Assembly (NCBI GenBank): GCA_028571685.1
Contig: CM053143.1
Coordinates: forward strand, 197,229,829-197,293,828
DNA length: 64,000 nucleotides
Direction of reading: 5' to 3'
DNA from: Heterohyrax brucei
Lineage: Eukaryota > Chordata > Mammalia > Hyracoidea > Procaviidae
The position numbers were made by a program, and so were the translations under genes. Below, piece after piece: positions 26,259 to 36,170 of this stretch. The notes beneath the pieces are model-generated. The model was not told where the DNA came from and did no database searches. It saw nothing but the letters and a program-made list of their open reading frames with translations. Position 1 is the first letter of the stretch. Every line of letters begins with the position of its first letter.

Positions 26259-26403
26259 GGTGCTTCTAAGTAATGAATCTAGTTGGAAGCAAGTGTCAGA
26301 AACAGCAGTTTTGCTGAGCACAACTGAATCAGAGCAGGTCCAGAAACCAGTGTCATCGCTGGAGAAGCAAGTACCTCTGATCAGCATCTGAGACAGAAAA
26401 TGG
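26259..26403 (+). pseudogene. PRDM9: PRDM9-like linker exon with two frame defects
   Basis: CTACACAG precedes and GTAAGA follows. One frame reads SNESSWKQVSETAVLLS then TTESEQVQKPVSS, aligning to human [29 protein letters not shown]. It then must shift by one base near 26356 to read STSDQHLRQKM, matching human STSGQHSRLKL. Without the shift the frame stops at TGA 26389-26391. Entry from the previous exon (phase 0) also fails: the first codons lead to TAA at 26271-26273, because the 5' part of the exon is 11 bp shorter than expected. Confidence 0.82.
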
Positions 26404-26599
26404 GTAAGAAAATAATTTAGGATTAGTCCCTCCAAGTCCTGTAAAAAGGTTTATGAGCCAAGTCTTCATTCCTAAATATCAGCTGGAGACCAGAAGTGGG
26501 GTGCTATGTTCAGTGTAATGAACTTCAAAGTCACAGACTTTGGTCATCATCCAGACAGAACTGTGGAACACAGGCAAAACTTCCAAATTTACTGAGGTA

Positions 26600-28497
26600 A
26601 GGGGTGGAATCAAGATGGCAGACTAAACACTCGTCTGCCTAAATCCTTCTGGAAACCAAGGCCTGAATTGATAATAAATGGAGACTTCTGGACACCTAGT
26701 GAGCCCTAGGACACAGCATAGGGCTGTTAATTTGGACTTCATACCACTGAATGCAAAACCTCCTCTCTTTTGCTGACCCCACTGTTGGCAAGCACGGGCT
26801 TGCACAGACTGAAGGTAACTCACCATTTTGATTTTCTTTTCTCTGTGTTGGCCAGTGGGTGGAGCTGGGACTTGACAAGCTACTGGTCTTGGACTGGCAG
26901 GTACAATTGCCATGTTCTGACAGGCTGACTTTGGACTCTGTGCATCTTGGCTCCTTTGGCTTATCTTTCTACCTCTGCCATGCGGTAGCTGTACGGATGC
27001 AGTGGTCAGCTTGTGCGGGACGCCATCTTGATCCATTGGGAGACAGAGACACCCAGGCGGAGGCCCTGGCTGGACTAGGTTCCTAGGCTGGGAGGCGGCA
27101 CCTGCTGGGGGGAGAGTGCTTTTCTGGCATAGAGGCGGTGTTTTGCATGGTGTTGCCTGAGGCTGGGGCCCAGCAGTGGAGGCTGACTCAGCATCTCGGC
27201 ACTTTTGGCCTCTCTTTCCACCAGTAGCCTGATCCCAGTCAGGTGGTGAGCTTGTGCAGGATGTCATCTTGTTCTTCTGGGAGGCTGGAATACCCATACG
27301 GAAGCCTCAGCTGGACCTAATTCCTGGGCTGGGAGGCAGTGAGTACCCAGAAGAGACTGCTTTTCCAGCAGAAAAGCAGAATTCTACACAGTATCGCCTA
27401 CAGCTGGGGCGCGACAGCAGAGACCAGCAGGGCAGTAGCCTTTATGTATTTTGAGCTAGTTTATAACATGTGGGGTTCAACTTCACTTGGCTGACTTTGT
27501 CAGCTGGGAAGATGGATGTATACACCTGAAAACCTGACTGACTTTGGAAGTTGTCAGATACTTTTTACTTCTCATTTTAAGACGGCCTAGATAAACAACT
27601 GTGGTCCATCCTCACAGCATCTCTCCCAGCCTGTGTTGGCCCACATGAAGCCCACAAAGCAACAAAATGTGGAGAAAACCATGGCCAGGAAATCACCCAT
27701 GGCATCAGAAGTCCCCAAAAGAAACTACCTCAGAACTTCCCAGATGAAGACGCTTTTCTAAAACTATTGGAAGGTGAATACAAAAGGATTATATAGAGAG
27801 CCCTCCTAGACCTTATACAAAATGCAGCAAAGGAAAATGAAAAATGAAGCAAGCTGTTTGATCTGATAGAACACTAGTACTCTGAAATCCAACAGATCAA
27901 GAACAAAATCAAAGACATGGAAACTTCAATTCAAAGCCAAGAAAACAGAATGGAACAAATAGAAAATAGACTTTCTGATTTGGAAGACAGAGCTACTCAC
28001 TCTAGCCTCTATGAGGAGAAATTAGAAAAAAATAAACAAGAAAAATGAAGAAGCATGTGGGACTCTATTAAGAGGAACAATCTACGATTAATTGGAGTTC
28101 CTGAACAGGGCAAGACACCTGAGAACACAGAGTATTATTGCTGATCTGCTGACCGAAAACGTCCCAGAAGTTATGAAAGAAGAGAAGATAGATATCCAAC
28201 ATATATGTTGAACACCACTCAATATAGATCTCAAAAGAAAAACTCCAAGACATATCAGCCTTAACAAAATGAAACATAAGCAACAGCTCTTAAAGGCAGC
28301 AAGACTCAAAGCAAAGCTAACATTCAGAAGGAAACCCTGTAGGCTTTTGTCGGATTTCTCAGCAGAAACAATGCTGGCAAGGAGAGAGTGGCATGACACA
28401 TTCAAAGCCTTGAAGGAGAACTTCCAACCAAGAATCCTATATCCTGCAAAACTATCTTTCAAATAGGAGAATGAAATTAAGACATTCACAGATAAAC
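26600..28497 (+). mobile_element. L1 with 5' end and ORF1 but no 3' end, flanked by a 15-16-bp target duplication
   Basis: It begins GGTGGAATCAAGATGGCAG (L1 5' UTR) and contains a decayed ORF1: coiled coil near 27900-28000, LIGVPE near 28090, and LYPAKLSFK near 28440. It stops abruptly at CACAGATAAAC. The sequence AAATTTACTGAGGTA occurs at 26585-26599 and again at 28498-28512, just as a target-site duplication would. ORF2 and a poly(A) tail are absent. It sits in the intron between PRDM9-like exons 26259 and 28966, inside an apparent MIR. Confidence 0.85.
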
Positions 28498-28965
28498 AAA
28501 TTTACTGAGGTACACATTCCTAATCTGTAAAATAAGGATGAAGACACAGAAACCAAATGTTGTCTGAAGGCACTAAATGAAAAAGAGCTGTGCTGCTGGC
28601 TGTCCCGTAAATCCATCTGTGATTTTAAGCTCCAAAACTTCTTCAGTGTTTTTGCCTTCACTTAGGGCCCAACACATAAGGTGCCTTCAAAAGATACTTT
28701 CAGAATGAGCAAGTGCCTGTACAGCCATTTCTGAAGTGGGAAGTTTGGGAGGTTCAGCTGTTGATGAAGGAGAGGAGCCTGGAGTTGCATGAAGCAACTG
28801 CTGTCGGCAGGTGGAGTTTAGCTCCTTAAACCAACAGTGACGGGGAAATGACAGTCTGTGGAAAGACAGTGATAATTGGATGGGATGAGACCTCATGCTT
28901 TCTGGTAAAGTGGGGACTAACATTTTCCACTGCACCCACTCACCCACCTTTGTTTCCTACTTCAG

Positions 28966-29067
28966 AGCCCTGGAGAAAGGAGGCTGAGGTCAGGAAGTAC
29001 AGCCTGCAAGAAAGAAACAGCCCCACATGCCAGGAGGTTGGTGAGCCCCGAGATGACAACTGCTTTT
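28966..29067 (+). pseudogene. PRDM9: PRDM9-like exon before the zinc knuckle
   Basis: TTCAG precedes and GTAAGT follows. With the split Glu codon from the previous exon it reads EPWRKEAEVRKYSLQERN then SPTCQEVGEPRDDNCF. It aligns without gaps to human ELRKKETERKMYSLRER...KEVSEPQDDDYL. The exon is open and phase-correct. Confidence 0.9.
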
Positions 29068-29237
29068 GTAAGTGACCTTTCTGTCCCCAGCAGAGGGCTT
29101 ACATTCTGGTTGCTAAATAGTTCCCCTTCCCTAGTGACTTTGAGACCAGGATTGAGATCTGGGCTCTTTCTGCTCCTGCTCTTCGTGTCCAGGAATGTTG
29201 TACCCTGCATCCTACCTCCTAGTACACCCTCCTCCAG

Positions 29238-29511
29238 ACTGTGAGAAGCATCAGAATTTCTTCATGAACATCTGTGCAGCTCATGGGGCCCCAGCATTTA
29301 TAAAGAACATCCCTGTAGACAAGGGGCACCCCAGTCATTCAGCCTGCACTCTGCCCCCGGACTGAGAGTTGGGCCATCCAGTATCCCCAAGGCTGGGCTT
29401 GGAGTGTGGAACAAGACATCATCCAAGCTGACACTGGGCCTGCACTTTGGCCCCTATGAGGGCCAGGCGAGTGAAGACAAGGAGGCAGCCAACAGCGGCT
29501 ACTCCTGGCTG
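29238..29511 (+). pseudogene. PRDM9: PRDM9-like exon: zinc knuckle and start of PR/SET, frameshifted
   Basis: CTCCAG precedes and GTGAGA follows. It opens with [17 protein letters not shown] (human YCEMCQNFFIDSCAAHG), so the second knuckle Cys is His here. It continues to SACTLPP and then meets TGA at 29363-29365. A one-base loss just before 29362 explains this: shifting frame gives [17 protein letters not shown] and then LHFGPYEG...SGYSWL, the start of the PR/SET fold including the GLGVW motif near the S-adenosylmethionine site. The stop lies in the middle of the catalytic unit. Confidence 0.9.
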
Positions 29512-29832
29512 GTGAGAAGCACCTGTCCCTTGCCCTGTCCTCCTCATCCTCTCCTCTGTCTGTGCCTTGATGGGACACGCTGGGGCCCGTGGTGGTAACA
29601 GGCTGGCTCTGCAGGCTGCACGGGTTCTGCGTGTCCCTGGAACTCCTGTTGAAGAGGGCCAATGGGAGAGTGCAGGACAGAGAGAGAGAAGCTGCGTTCT
29701 CTGCTCTGACTGACGGTCCACGCAGACGTGCAGGCGCTGACAGAGGAGCACGCGGCGTCACTGGGAACTGAGGAGAGTCCAGTAACTCTTCTGATTGCTA
29801 ACTGAAAAATGCCTTGTTTTTCGGAAACTCAG

Positions 29833-29900
29833 GTCAACAAAGGGAAGAACCGCTGTGAGTACGTGGAGGGAGAGGACAAATCTTGGGCCAGCTGGATGAG
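29833..29900 (+). pseudogene. PRDM9: PRDM9-like PR/SET middle exon
   Basis: CTCAG precedes and GTAAGG follows this 68-bp exon. It reads VNKGKNRCEYVEGEDKSW then ASWMR (human [22 protein letters not shown]). The DKSWxxWMR segment is conserved. The exon is open. Confidence 0.92.
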
Positions 29901-30659
29901 GTAAGGCCAGGAGGTGTCTGGCTTCAGGGCGTCAGCCGAGCTCACAGGCACAGACCTGCTTCCTTCTCGTGCTTCGCTCAGTGGATTGTACACGTGACTG
30001 TTGTTCTCCGTGCAGCTCAGTCATGTCTTGAGACACTTAGAAATAAGGACATAATATCAGAAGTGTCATCTTAGTATTAAAATATGTGCGAGCCAAGACT
30101 GCAGAGACACACAGAGGACTGCTATCTCACAGGCATTCACTCAGACTTGGTTTATCTGATGGACACTAATTCCATGCTCACTGTGGCCAGCAGAGGCACT
30201 GCCATTCAGGGTCATGCCCCAAAGCCTGTGTCCCCGTGGAGGCTACAGAAACACGGAAGACAGAAAATTAAACAGTTTGTTTTAGGAATATCTCACTATA
30301 AGTGCATTTTTTAGAACGAGTGCCAAGGTAACCTACAACAAGGGCCCTTTATTCTGGGAGGTCAGACCCCATGGAAGCCTGCGTGGGGTCAGCCACCGGC
30401 TATTTGTGGGCGCCTGCTCATGATCACCTCTCTCCATGAGGGCTCTTATGCTTTTGGGGTTCAGTATCAGAATGGATTAAGAGGAGAGACCTCCATGTGT
30501 CTGTGGGAACCTGGGAGCAAGTGACTAGGACTTAGGTAAAGTGTGGGGAGATTGTTCCTCTTACAGGAACATAGATAGGCTTGGGCTGAGTCCTGAATGA
30601 CATGTCATTTTTCAGAAGCAGTGTGTTTCACTGAGGGCTATTTTCTGTGGCATGTGAGG
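29901..30659. other. Intron of the PRDM9-like locus, nothing recognised
   Basis: I see no exon, RNA gene or assignable repeat between the middle SET exon and the LTR at 30660. Confidence 0.4.
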
Positions 30660-31191
30660 TGTCTTAGGCTGGGTTTTCTAGGGAAGCAAAACCAGTAACA
30701 CGCGTACATACAGGGAAAGAGTTTTACATAAAGGAAACAGCTCATGCAGTTGTAGAAGCTGAATGTCCCGAGTCCTGGCACAAGCCTCACATGGCTACAG
30801 GAGCTGGTGACTAATGTCAGCAGGTCAGAGACCAGAGTTCTAGATCCCTGGTTGTGTAGGTTGGCAGGTCCCAAGCTGGCGGCGAGACCACAATGTCCCT
30901 GCTGACTCATGGAACTGCAGAAGCTGGCGAACCAGGATCAGCAGGTCGGGGGGACAGGACTCTCAGCTTTTAGCTGTAAGGGTTGATGAATCCAGCTGCT
31001 GCTAGTTCAGGTCCAGGAACCAGACACCAGAGGAGAGCAGGAGCTGCTGGCAATGTGAGCAGAAAGAAGTAGGTGGTGGAAGGTGGAGAGATGAGAGCTG
31101 AGCAGAGGGAAGCCACCACAGGCCCTGCCCTGCCACTTGATACCACGGCCAGACATGGAGTTGCCAGGTTGACACAGTCTTGACCACCACA
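30660..31191 (-). mobile_element. Solo ERVL/MLT2-like LTR inserted at the end of a mariner
   Basis: On plus it begins TGTCTTAGGCTGGGTTTTCT and ends TTGACCACCACA. Perfect 5-bp duplications TGAGG lie at 30655-30659 and 31192-31196. Joining the flanks gives CATGTGAGGTCTCACAATTA, the end of the mariner family seen at 6070. It lies in the intron between the 29833 and 32021 exons. Confidence 0.88.
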
Positions 31192-31720
31192 TGAGGTCTC
31201 ACAATTAACTCTACAAATTTAGTTGTTCTAAGTGTTCCGTACCTCACTGCTGAGTATCTCTACAGTCCCCTTTGAAGTACTGCCCCTGAGAAGCTATGCC
31301 AGTGCCGAGTCCACCCTTCAGAGCAGTTTTGGAATTCTTTCTGGCGGGATCATTGCACACAGTGGCAAGTTCATGAACTTGATTGTATGATTGTCTGTGA
31401 GGGATTTTTTAGCCAGGAAACAAACAACACACATTGGAACACCTTTCCTACTCACCTGATCTGGCCCCCAGTGACTGTTTTTCTTTTCTGGAAAATAAGG
31501 AAATACTGAAAGGAAGACATTTGGATGACATTCAGGACATAAATGACAACACGATGACAGCTCTGATGACCACTGCAGCGTTGCTTTGAAGGGTAGACTA
31601 GATGCCAGCATCAGTGCATAGCTTCCTAAGGGGGCATCTCACAGGTGACCATGGTGATATTCTGCAGTGAGGTGTGTAGCCCTTTTCCTGGGGTAAGTTC
31701 ATGAACTTCAGTGGCACTTC
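31192..31720 (+). mobile_element. Mariner-like element, internally deleted copy
   Basis: It starts with the same inverted-repeat end as 6070. It shares TGGAACACCTTTCCTACTCA and CACCTGATCTGGCCCCCA near 31440 with 6700, and the GGATGACATTCAGGACAT block near 31525 with 6785. The transposase middle is missing. Confidence 0.65.
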
Positions 31721-32020
31721 TCATAAAGTGCCAAATCATTTATTAGAGTTCAGGTGTTCCACTCAGCTGTGTTTATGACCAGTAGAGGTCAAGGTGAGTG
31801 TGGACATGAGCTCTGGAACTTGGTTAATTAGGCCAGGAAGGCTGATCCCCACTGTCTGGGCTTGGGGAGAGGACTTCACGTGACGACCACAACAGGGCTG
31901 AGGCAGGAACAGAAGGTTTCCATGAGGGAGTGGGCTGCACCAGGACCTGGAACATCAGCAGAGCAGGAGGGGGACCTGACCGTGGTGGGCATTCTCTGCA
32001 AGTCCTTCTCTCAGCCTCAG

Positions 32021-32211
32021 GTATGTGAAGTGTGCCCAGGACACAGAGCAGCGGAACGTGGTGACTTTTCAGTACCACGGGCAGATCTACCAGACCTGCC
32101 ACACTGTCCAGCCTGGCTGTGACCCACTGGTGTGGCATGGGGCTGAGGACGGCCATGAGCTGGGCATCAACTGGGGCAACAGGTGGACGATGGAACTTCC
32201 TTCCCAGACAG
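32021..32211 (+). pseudogene. PRDM9: PRDM9-like C-terminal PR/SET exon with altered catalytic residue
   Basis: CCTCAG precedes and GTGGGC follows. It reads YVKCAQDTEQRNVVTFQYHG, then QIYQTCHTVQPGCDPLVWHG, then AEDGHELGINWGNRW. Human PRDM9 has QIFYRTC (with Tyr341) and LLVWYGDEYGQELGIKWG (with Tyr357). Here one residue is missing before the Tyr341 equivalent, and the Tyr357 equivalent is His. Tyr357 is needed for methyl transfer in the human protein as I recall it. The exon itself has no stop and ends in the expected phase. Confidence 0.92.
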
Positions 32212-32684
32212 GTGGGCACTGGGGACCCTTCTCTTTTTAAGTTTTCAGGGTCGAACCCATCAGTAGATCCATCTGAAGTCAATGAAATTCAAATGAGGTG
32301 CTTCCAGAATGGAGGATTCATTTCCTGTCCCTTTTACTTTGGAATAAGTAGTGTACCTTTTTAAGTTCTTGTTCTGAATTATTCTTTAATTCTTCAGACA
32401 CATGGTGTACAGTGGCTCACAGAGCTAGAGGCTGACACAAGTTCTCATCACCGGCCAGCTCCCAGCAGGTGGTTCTTGTGGCCCTTTTAGCTTTCTTCAT
32501 AATCTCCACGTTTCTCGAAAACATTGCTGTGCTGTCCATCAGTCATTGTTTGAGTTCTCCTGTGACCTCCTTCCTGCTCTGTCTCTGCTAGATGGGTCCC
32601 AGGACCTGGCAACAGATTGATCAGGACATGAGCATAAACACTCGTGAGCAGAGGGCACGAGGGGAGCACATCAACACAGATTAT

Positions 32685-33480
32685 GCATGTACACAGCTGT
32701 GTCACCCCAGTGAGCATGCACACAGCTGTGTCACCCCAGTGAGCATGCACACAGTTGTGTCAGCAGTGAACATGGAGAAGGGTTTCTCACTAGATTACAC
32801 AGATTTCACCACCAAATGCACACATGCTTCACACTGCACACTCAGTATGCACGCATGTCGTGGCAGTGATTGTGCGTGTTTTATACTATAGAGTTCATGT
32901 GCACATGTATCACACCAGTGTGTTTGCACACCCATGTCACTCCAGGTGATGCATGTTCACATGTATCACACCAGTGAATGTACACAGAAATCACACCTCA
33001 TAGTGCATGTATCTGTCACACCAGACACTGAATCTGCACATGTGTTCTACCCATGAGCATGCACACGTGTGTGAGCCCCATGAATTTGTAGCTATGTCAC
33101 CCTAGTTAGCAGGCACATGAGTCACCCCAGGCAGCATGCTCTCCTGCGCCTTTCCAGACAGTGATTGTGCACACACATCATACCAGTTAATGTGTACATC
33201 ATTGTTGCACCAGACACGATACATATGTTCACACTAGACCATGCACATGCACACGTCACGTCAGTGTTTTCACACCCAAGTCACTTCAGAAAATGTGTGT
33301 ACACAGGTGTCACACGTGATAGTGATCGCACAGGTGTCACTCTAGTGAGCATGCCTGTGTGTCACCCCAGTGTGTGTGTGTATATGCCGTAGGAACAGTG
33401 CACAGTTAACCTCAGTCAGCCTATACATGTGTGTCACACTCAGGCAGTGAGCATGCACACATCTGTGTCACACCAGACAG
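32685..33480. repeat. Degenerate minisatellite, about 30-bp unit
   Basis: Repeated variants of GAGCATGCACACAGCTGTGT followed by CACCCCAGT. The first two units are nearly identical and later ones diverge. It lies in the intron between the last SET exon and the finger exon. A G-run of 11 follows at 33669-33679. Confidence 0.8.
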
Positions 33481-34393
33481 TTAGTGGGATTTCTAGCTGG
33501 GAGGTGGCATGCATCTCTGCAAGGTGCTGCTTTGGTTAGCCTGTGGAGTATAGACATGGTGGCAGATCCACTTGGGGCTACTTCAGTGCCCAGCTGAGGG
33601 GCTGGTGGGCACAGGTGGGAGCTGGGAGGATGTGAGAAGCCTGAATCAGGACTTCCTATCACATTTCAGCGGGGGGGGGGGAGACTGCGTGAAATAAATC
33701 AACTACGGACAGAAAGGACATGTTTTCATTTTATAGTCTTTGAAAAACTAAAAGATTTAAAGTCAGCAGGACCCGCTGTCCTCTCGTCAGTGAGCCCAGG
33801 CGGGTCCTGTGTCCTCTGAACCCTAGTCTCACTGCCTGAGAAGAGAGAACCAGGCAGTGTGGTCCGTGGTTAAATACACCTTCATGAACATGTGCTCTCT
33901 AACCACTTCTCCACACTGCCTTCCCGTGTGGGAACTTCCTGGCCAGGGGCTCCTGCATGGTCCACACTGCCTTCCCATGTGGGAACCTCCTGGCCGAGGG
34001 CTCCTGACTCAGTGGACCCACCCGTCGTAGGAAAGGCCACTAGAGAGGTTTCCACCTAAGTCATCAAGAGCAGCACGTCTCAGGAGAGAGAAACAGCTGC
34101 CCACTCTGTGTCCAGGTGGTTACGGGGCTTGGAAGATACCTGTCGGGGAGCTTCAGCTGGGAAGCGGTTGAGGCTTCCTCTGATTCCCACTGGAAGGCCC
34201 TGGATGTGGGCTCCAGATGGCTGAGGGAGATGTAATGGATAAAAAGGAGTGAACAGTAGACTGGAGGAGGGTTCTGTGGAGACCCTGTGCTGTGAGCATG
34301 CCGTGAGTGGTCACAGGAAGGTCTTTGCATGAGATGAATCAGAGGGTCAGGCAGCCTCGTCTCCCCCAGCTCTGACAGAACTTTCTCTTCCAG

Positions 34394-36105
34394 GAGAAGC
34401 AAGGCCAGAGATCCATCCGTGTCCCTCCTGCCCTCTGGCCTTCTGCAGTCAGAAATTCCTCAGCCACCACGTGAATCACAGCCACCCCTCTGAGCCTTTC
34501 TCGGGAACATCAGCAAGAAGAGACCTCCAAGCAGAGGACCCCCATCCAGGGGATCGGAGGCAGCAGCATTCTGAGCAACACAGCGGGAATGACAAAGCTG
34601 AAGGTCCAGAGATAGAAGATGTGTCCAGACCAGTGTTTAAAGAGAGAAGTCAGGGGGTCACTTCAGAGGCCTGCTCCAGCCTCCCCAAAGGACAAATGGG
34701 GAGGTCTAGGGGGGGTGAGGGAATGACAGGGACACAGAGCAGCCCAGGCCAGCACGTGAATCCTGAGGACACAGAGACATTATTCCTGAGTGGAGGAATC
34801 TCAGAAATTGCAAAAATCAAGTATGGAGAATGCGGACAAGGCTTCAGCCAGAAGTCACACATCATCAGACACCAGCGGACACACTCAGGGGGAAAGCCCT
34901 ATGTCTGCAGGGAGTGTGGGCGAGGCTTTAGTGTAAAGTCACACCTCATCACACACCAGCGGACACACTCAGGGGAGAAGCCCTATGTCTGCAGGGAGTG
35001 TGGGCGAGGCTTTAGCGAAAAGTCAAACCTCATCAGACACCAGAGGACACATTCAGGGGCAAAGCCCTATGTGTGCAGCGAGTGTGGGCGAGGCTTTAGT
35101 CAGAAGTCAAACCTCATCACACACCAGCGGACACACTCAGGGGAGAAGCCCTATGTCTGTAGGGAGTGTGGGCGAGGCTTCAGTGTCAAGTCACTCCTCA
35201 TCACACACCAGAGGACACACTCAGGGGAGAAGCCCTATGTCTGCAGTGAGTGTGGGCGATGCTTTAGTGTAAAGTCACTGCTCGTCACACACCAGCGGAC
35301 ACACTCAGGGGAGAAGCCGTATGTCTGCAGGGAGTGTGGGCGAGGCTTTAATGAGAAGTCACACCTAATCACACACCAGAGAACACATTCAGGGGCAAAG
35401 CCCTATGTCTGCAGGGAGTGTGGGCGATGTTTTAGTATAAAGTCAAACCTCATCACACACCAGAGGACACACTCAGGGGAGAAGCCATATATCTGCAAGG
35501 AGTGTGAGCAAGGTTTTAGCCGGAAGTCAAACCTCATCAGACACGAGAGGACACACTCAGGGGAGAAGCCCTTTGAGTGCAGGGAGTGTGGGCGAGGCTT
35601 TAGTGGAAAGTCACACCTTGTCACACACCAGAGGACGCACTCAGGGGAGAAGCCCTGTGTCTGCAGGGTTTGTGGACGAGGCTTTAGCGAGAAGTCGAAC
35701 CTCATCAGACATCAGAGGACACACTCAGTAGAGAAGCCCTATGTCTGCAGGGAGTGTCATCGAGGCTTTAGCCGGAAGTCACACCTCATCAGACACCAGA
35801 GGACACACTCAGGAGAGACGCCCTATGTCTGCAGAGAGAGTGGGCAAGGTTTTAATGAGAAGGCACAGCTCATCACACACCAGAGGACACAAGGGAGAAA
35901 CCCTTTGTCTGCAAGCAGTGTGGGGAGATCTGTAGCCAGATGTCACACCCCATCAGACACCAGAGGACACACTCAGAAGAGAAGCATTATGTCTACAGTG
36001 AGTGTGGGTAAGGCTTTAGCTGAAAGTCACACCTCATCACACACAGACGATACACTAGGGAAAAGCGCTGTATCTTCAGGGAGTGTGGGTGAGGCTTTCT
36101 TGTAA
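34394..36105 (+). pseudogene. PRDM9: PRDM9-like last exon: isolated finger and C2H2 array
   Basis: TTCCAG precedes. In phase with the previous exon it reads [19 protein letters not shown], the isolated PRDM9 finger (C-x2-C-x12-H-x4-H), then a linker including LPKGQMG and [16 protein letters not shown]. From 34822 a degenerate first finger starts (one Cys missing, as in human PRDM9). Eleven intact fingers of exactly 84 bp follow at 34900-35823, with THSGEKP-type linkers. A further unit at 35824 has its second zinc-binding Cys replaced by Ser and loses four bases at about 35890. The frame then leaves the fingers and ends at 36105. In the original frame, finger remnants continue to about 36170 with several stops. 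The array codons stay open over 12 units. Confidence 0.93.
34822..35903 (+). repeat. 84-bp coding minisatellite (zinc-finger array)
   Basis: Unit starts: 34822 (78 bp), then 34900, 34984, 35068, 35152, 35236, 35320, 35404, 35488, 35572, 35656, 35740 and 35824 (80 bp, shortened). Helix residues at -1/3/6 for the units in order: Q-H-R, V-H-T, E-N-R, Q-N-T, V-L-T, V-L-T, E-H-T, I-N-T, R-N-R, G-H-T, E-N-R, R-H-R, E-Q-T. Remaining positions are nearly constant. Confidence 0.95.
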
Positions 36106-36170
36106 AGTTGCACCTCATCAGATTCCAGAGAACACACTCAAGAGAAGCCCTTTTTCTACAGGCAGTATAG

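Larger units (their letters stand above)
23722..36170 (+). pseudogene. PRDM9: PRDM7/PRDM9-like histone methyltransferase zinc-finger gene, disrupted
   Basis: PRDM9 places H3K4me3 and H3K36me3 at sites bound by its zinc-finger array and so directs meiotic recombination. Seven exons with consensus GT-AG junctions are visible in the right order: 23722-23771 (SSXRD), 26259-26403, 28966-29067, 29238-29511 (zinc knuckle and start of PR/SET), 29833-29900, 32021-32211 (end of PR/SET) and 34394-36105 (isolated finger plus array). No PRDM9-type KRAB-related exons were found upstream. Disruptions are a frame change at the 26259 exon entry, a one-base loss near 26356 that leads to a stop at 26389, a one-base loss just before 29362 that leads to a stop at 29363, and a four-base loss at about 35890. 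The catalytic Tyr of the VWYG motif is His. Whether it is the ancestral PRDM7/9 locus or a paralog cannot be told, since no GAS8 or other known neighbour is recognised. The gene symbol means PRDM7/9 family. Confidence 0.88.

Noticed and set aside
26623-27297. 224-codon minus-strand frame
   Set aside because: Antisense of the L1 5' UTR; composition-driven and no recognisable domain.
31824-32282. 152-codon minus-strand frame
   Set aside because: Antisense shadow of the PRDM9-like SET exon at 32021-32211.
34985-35935. Ser/Gly-rich frames and minus-strand frames over the finger array
   Set aside because: Shadows of the 84-bp repeat; because 84 is a multiple of three, every frame repeats and stays open.
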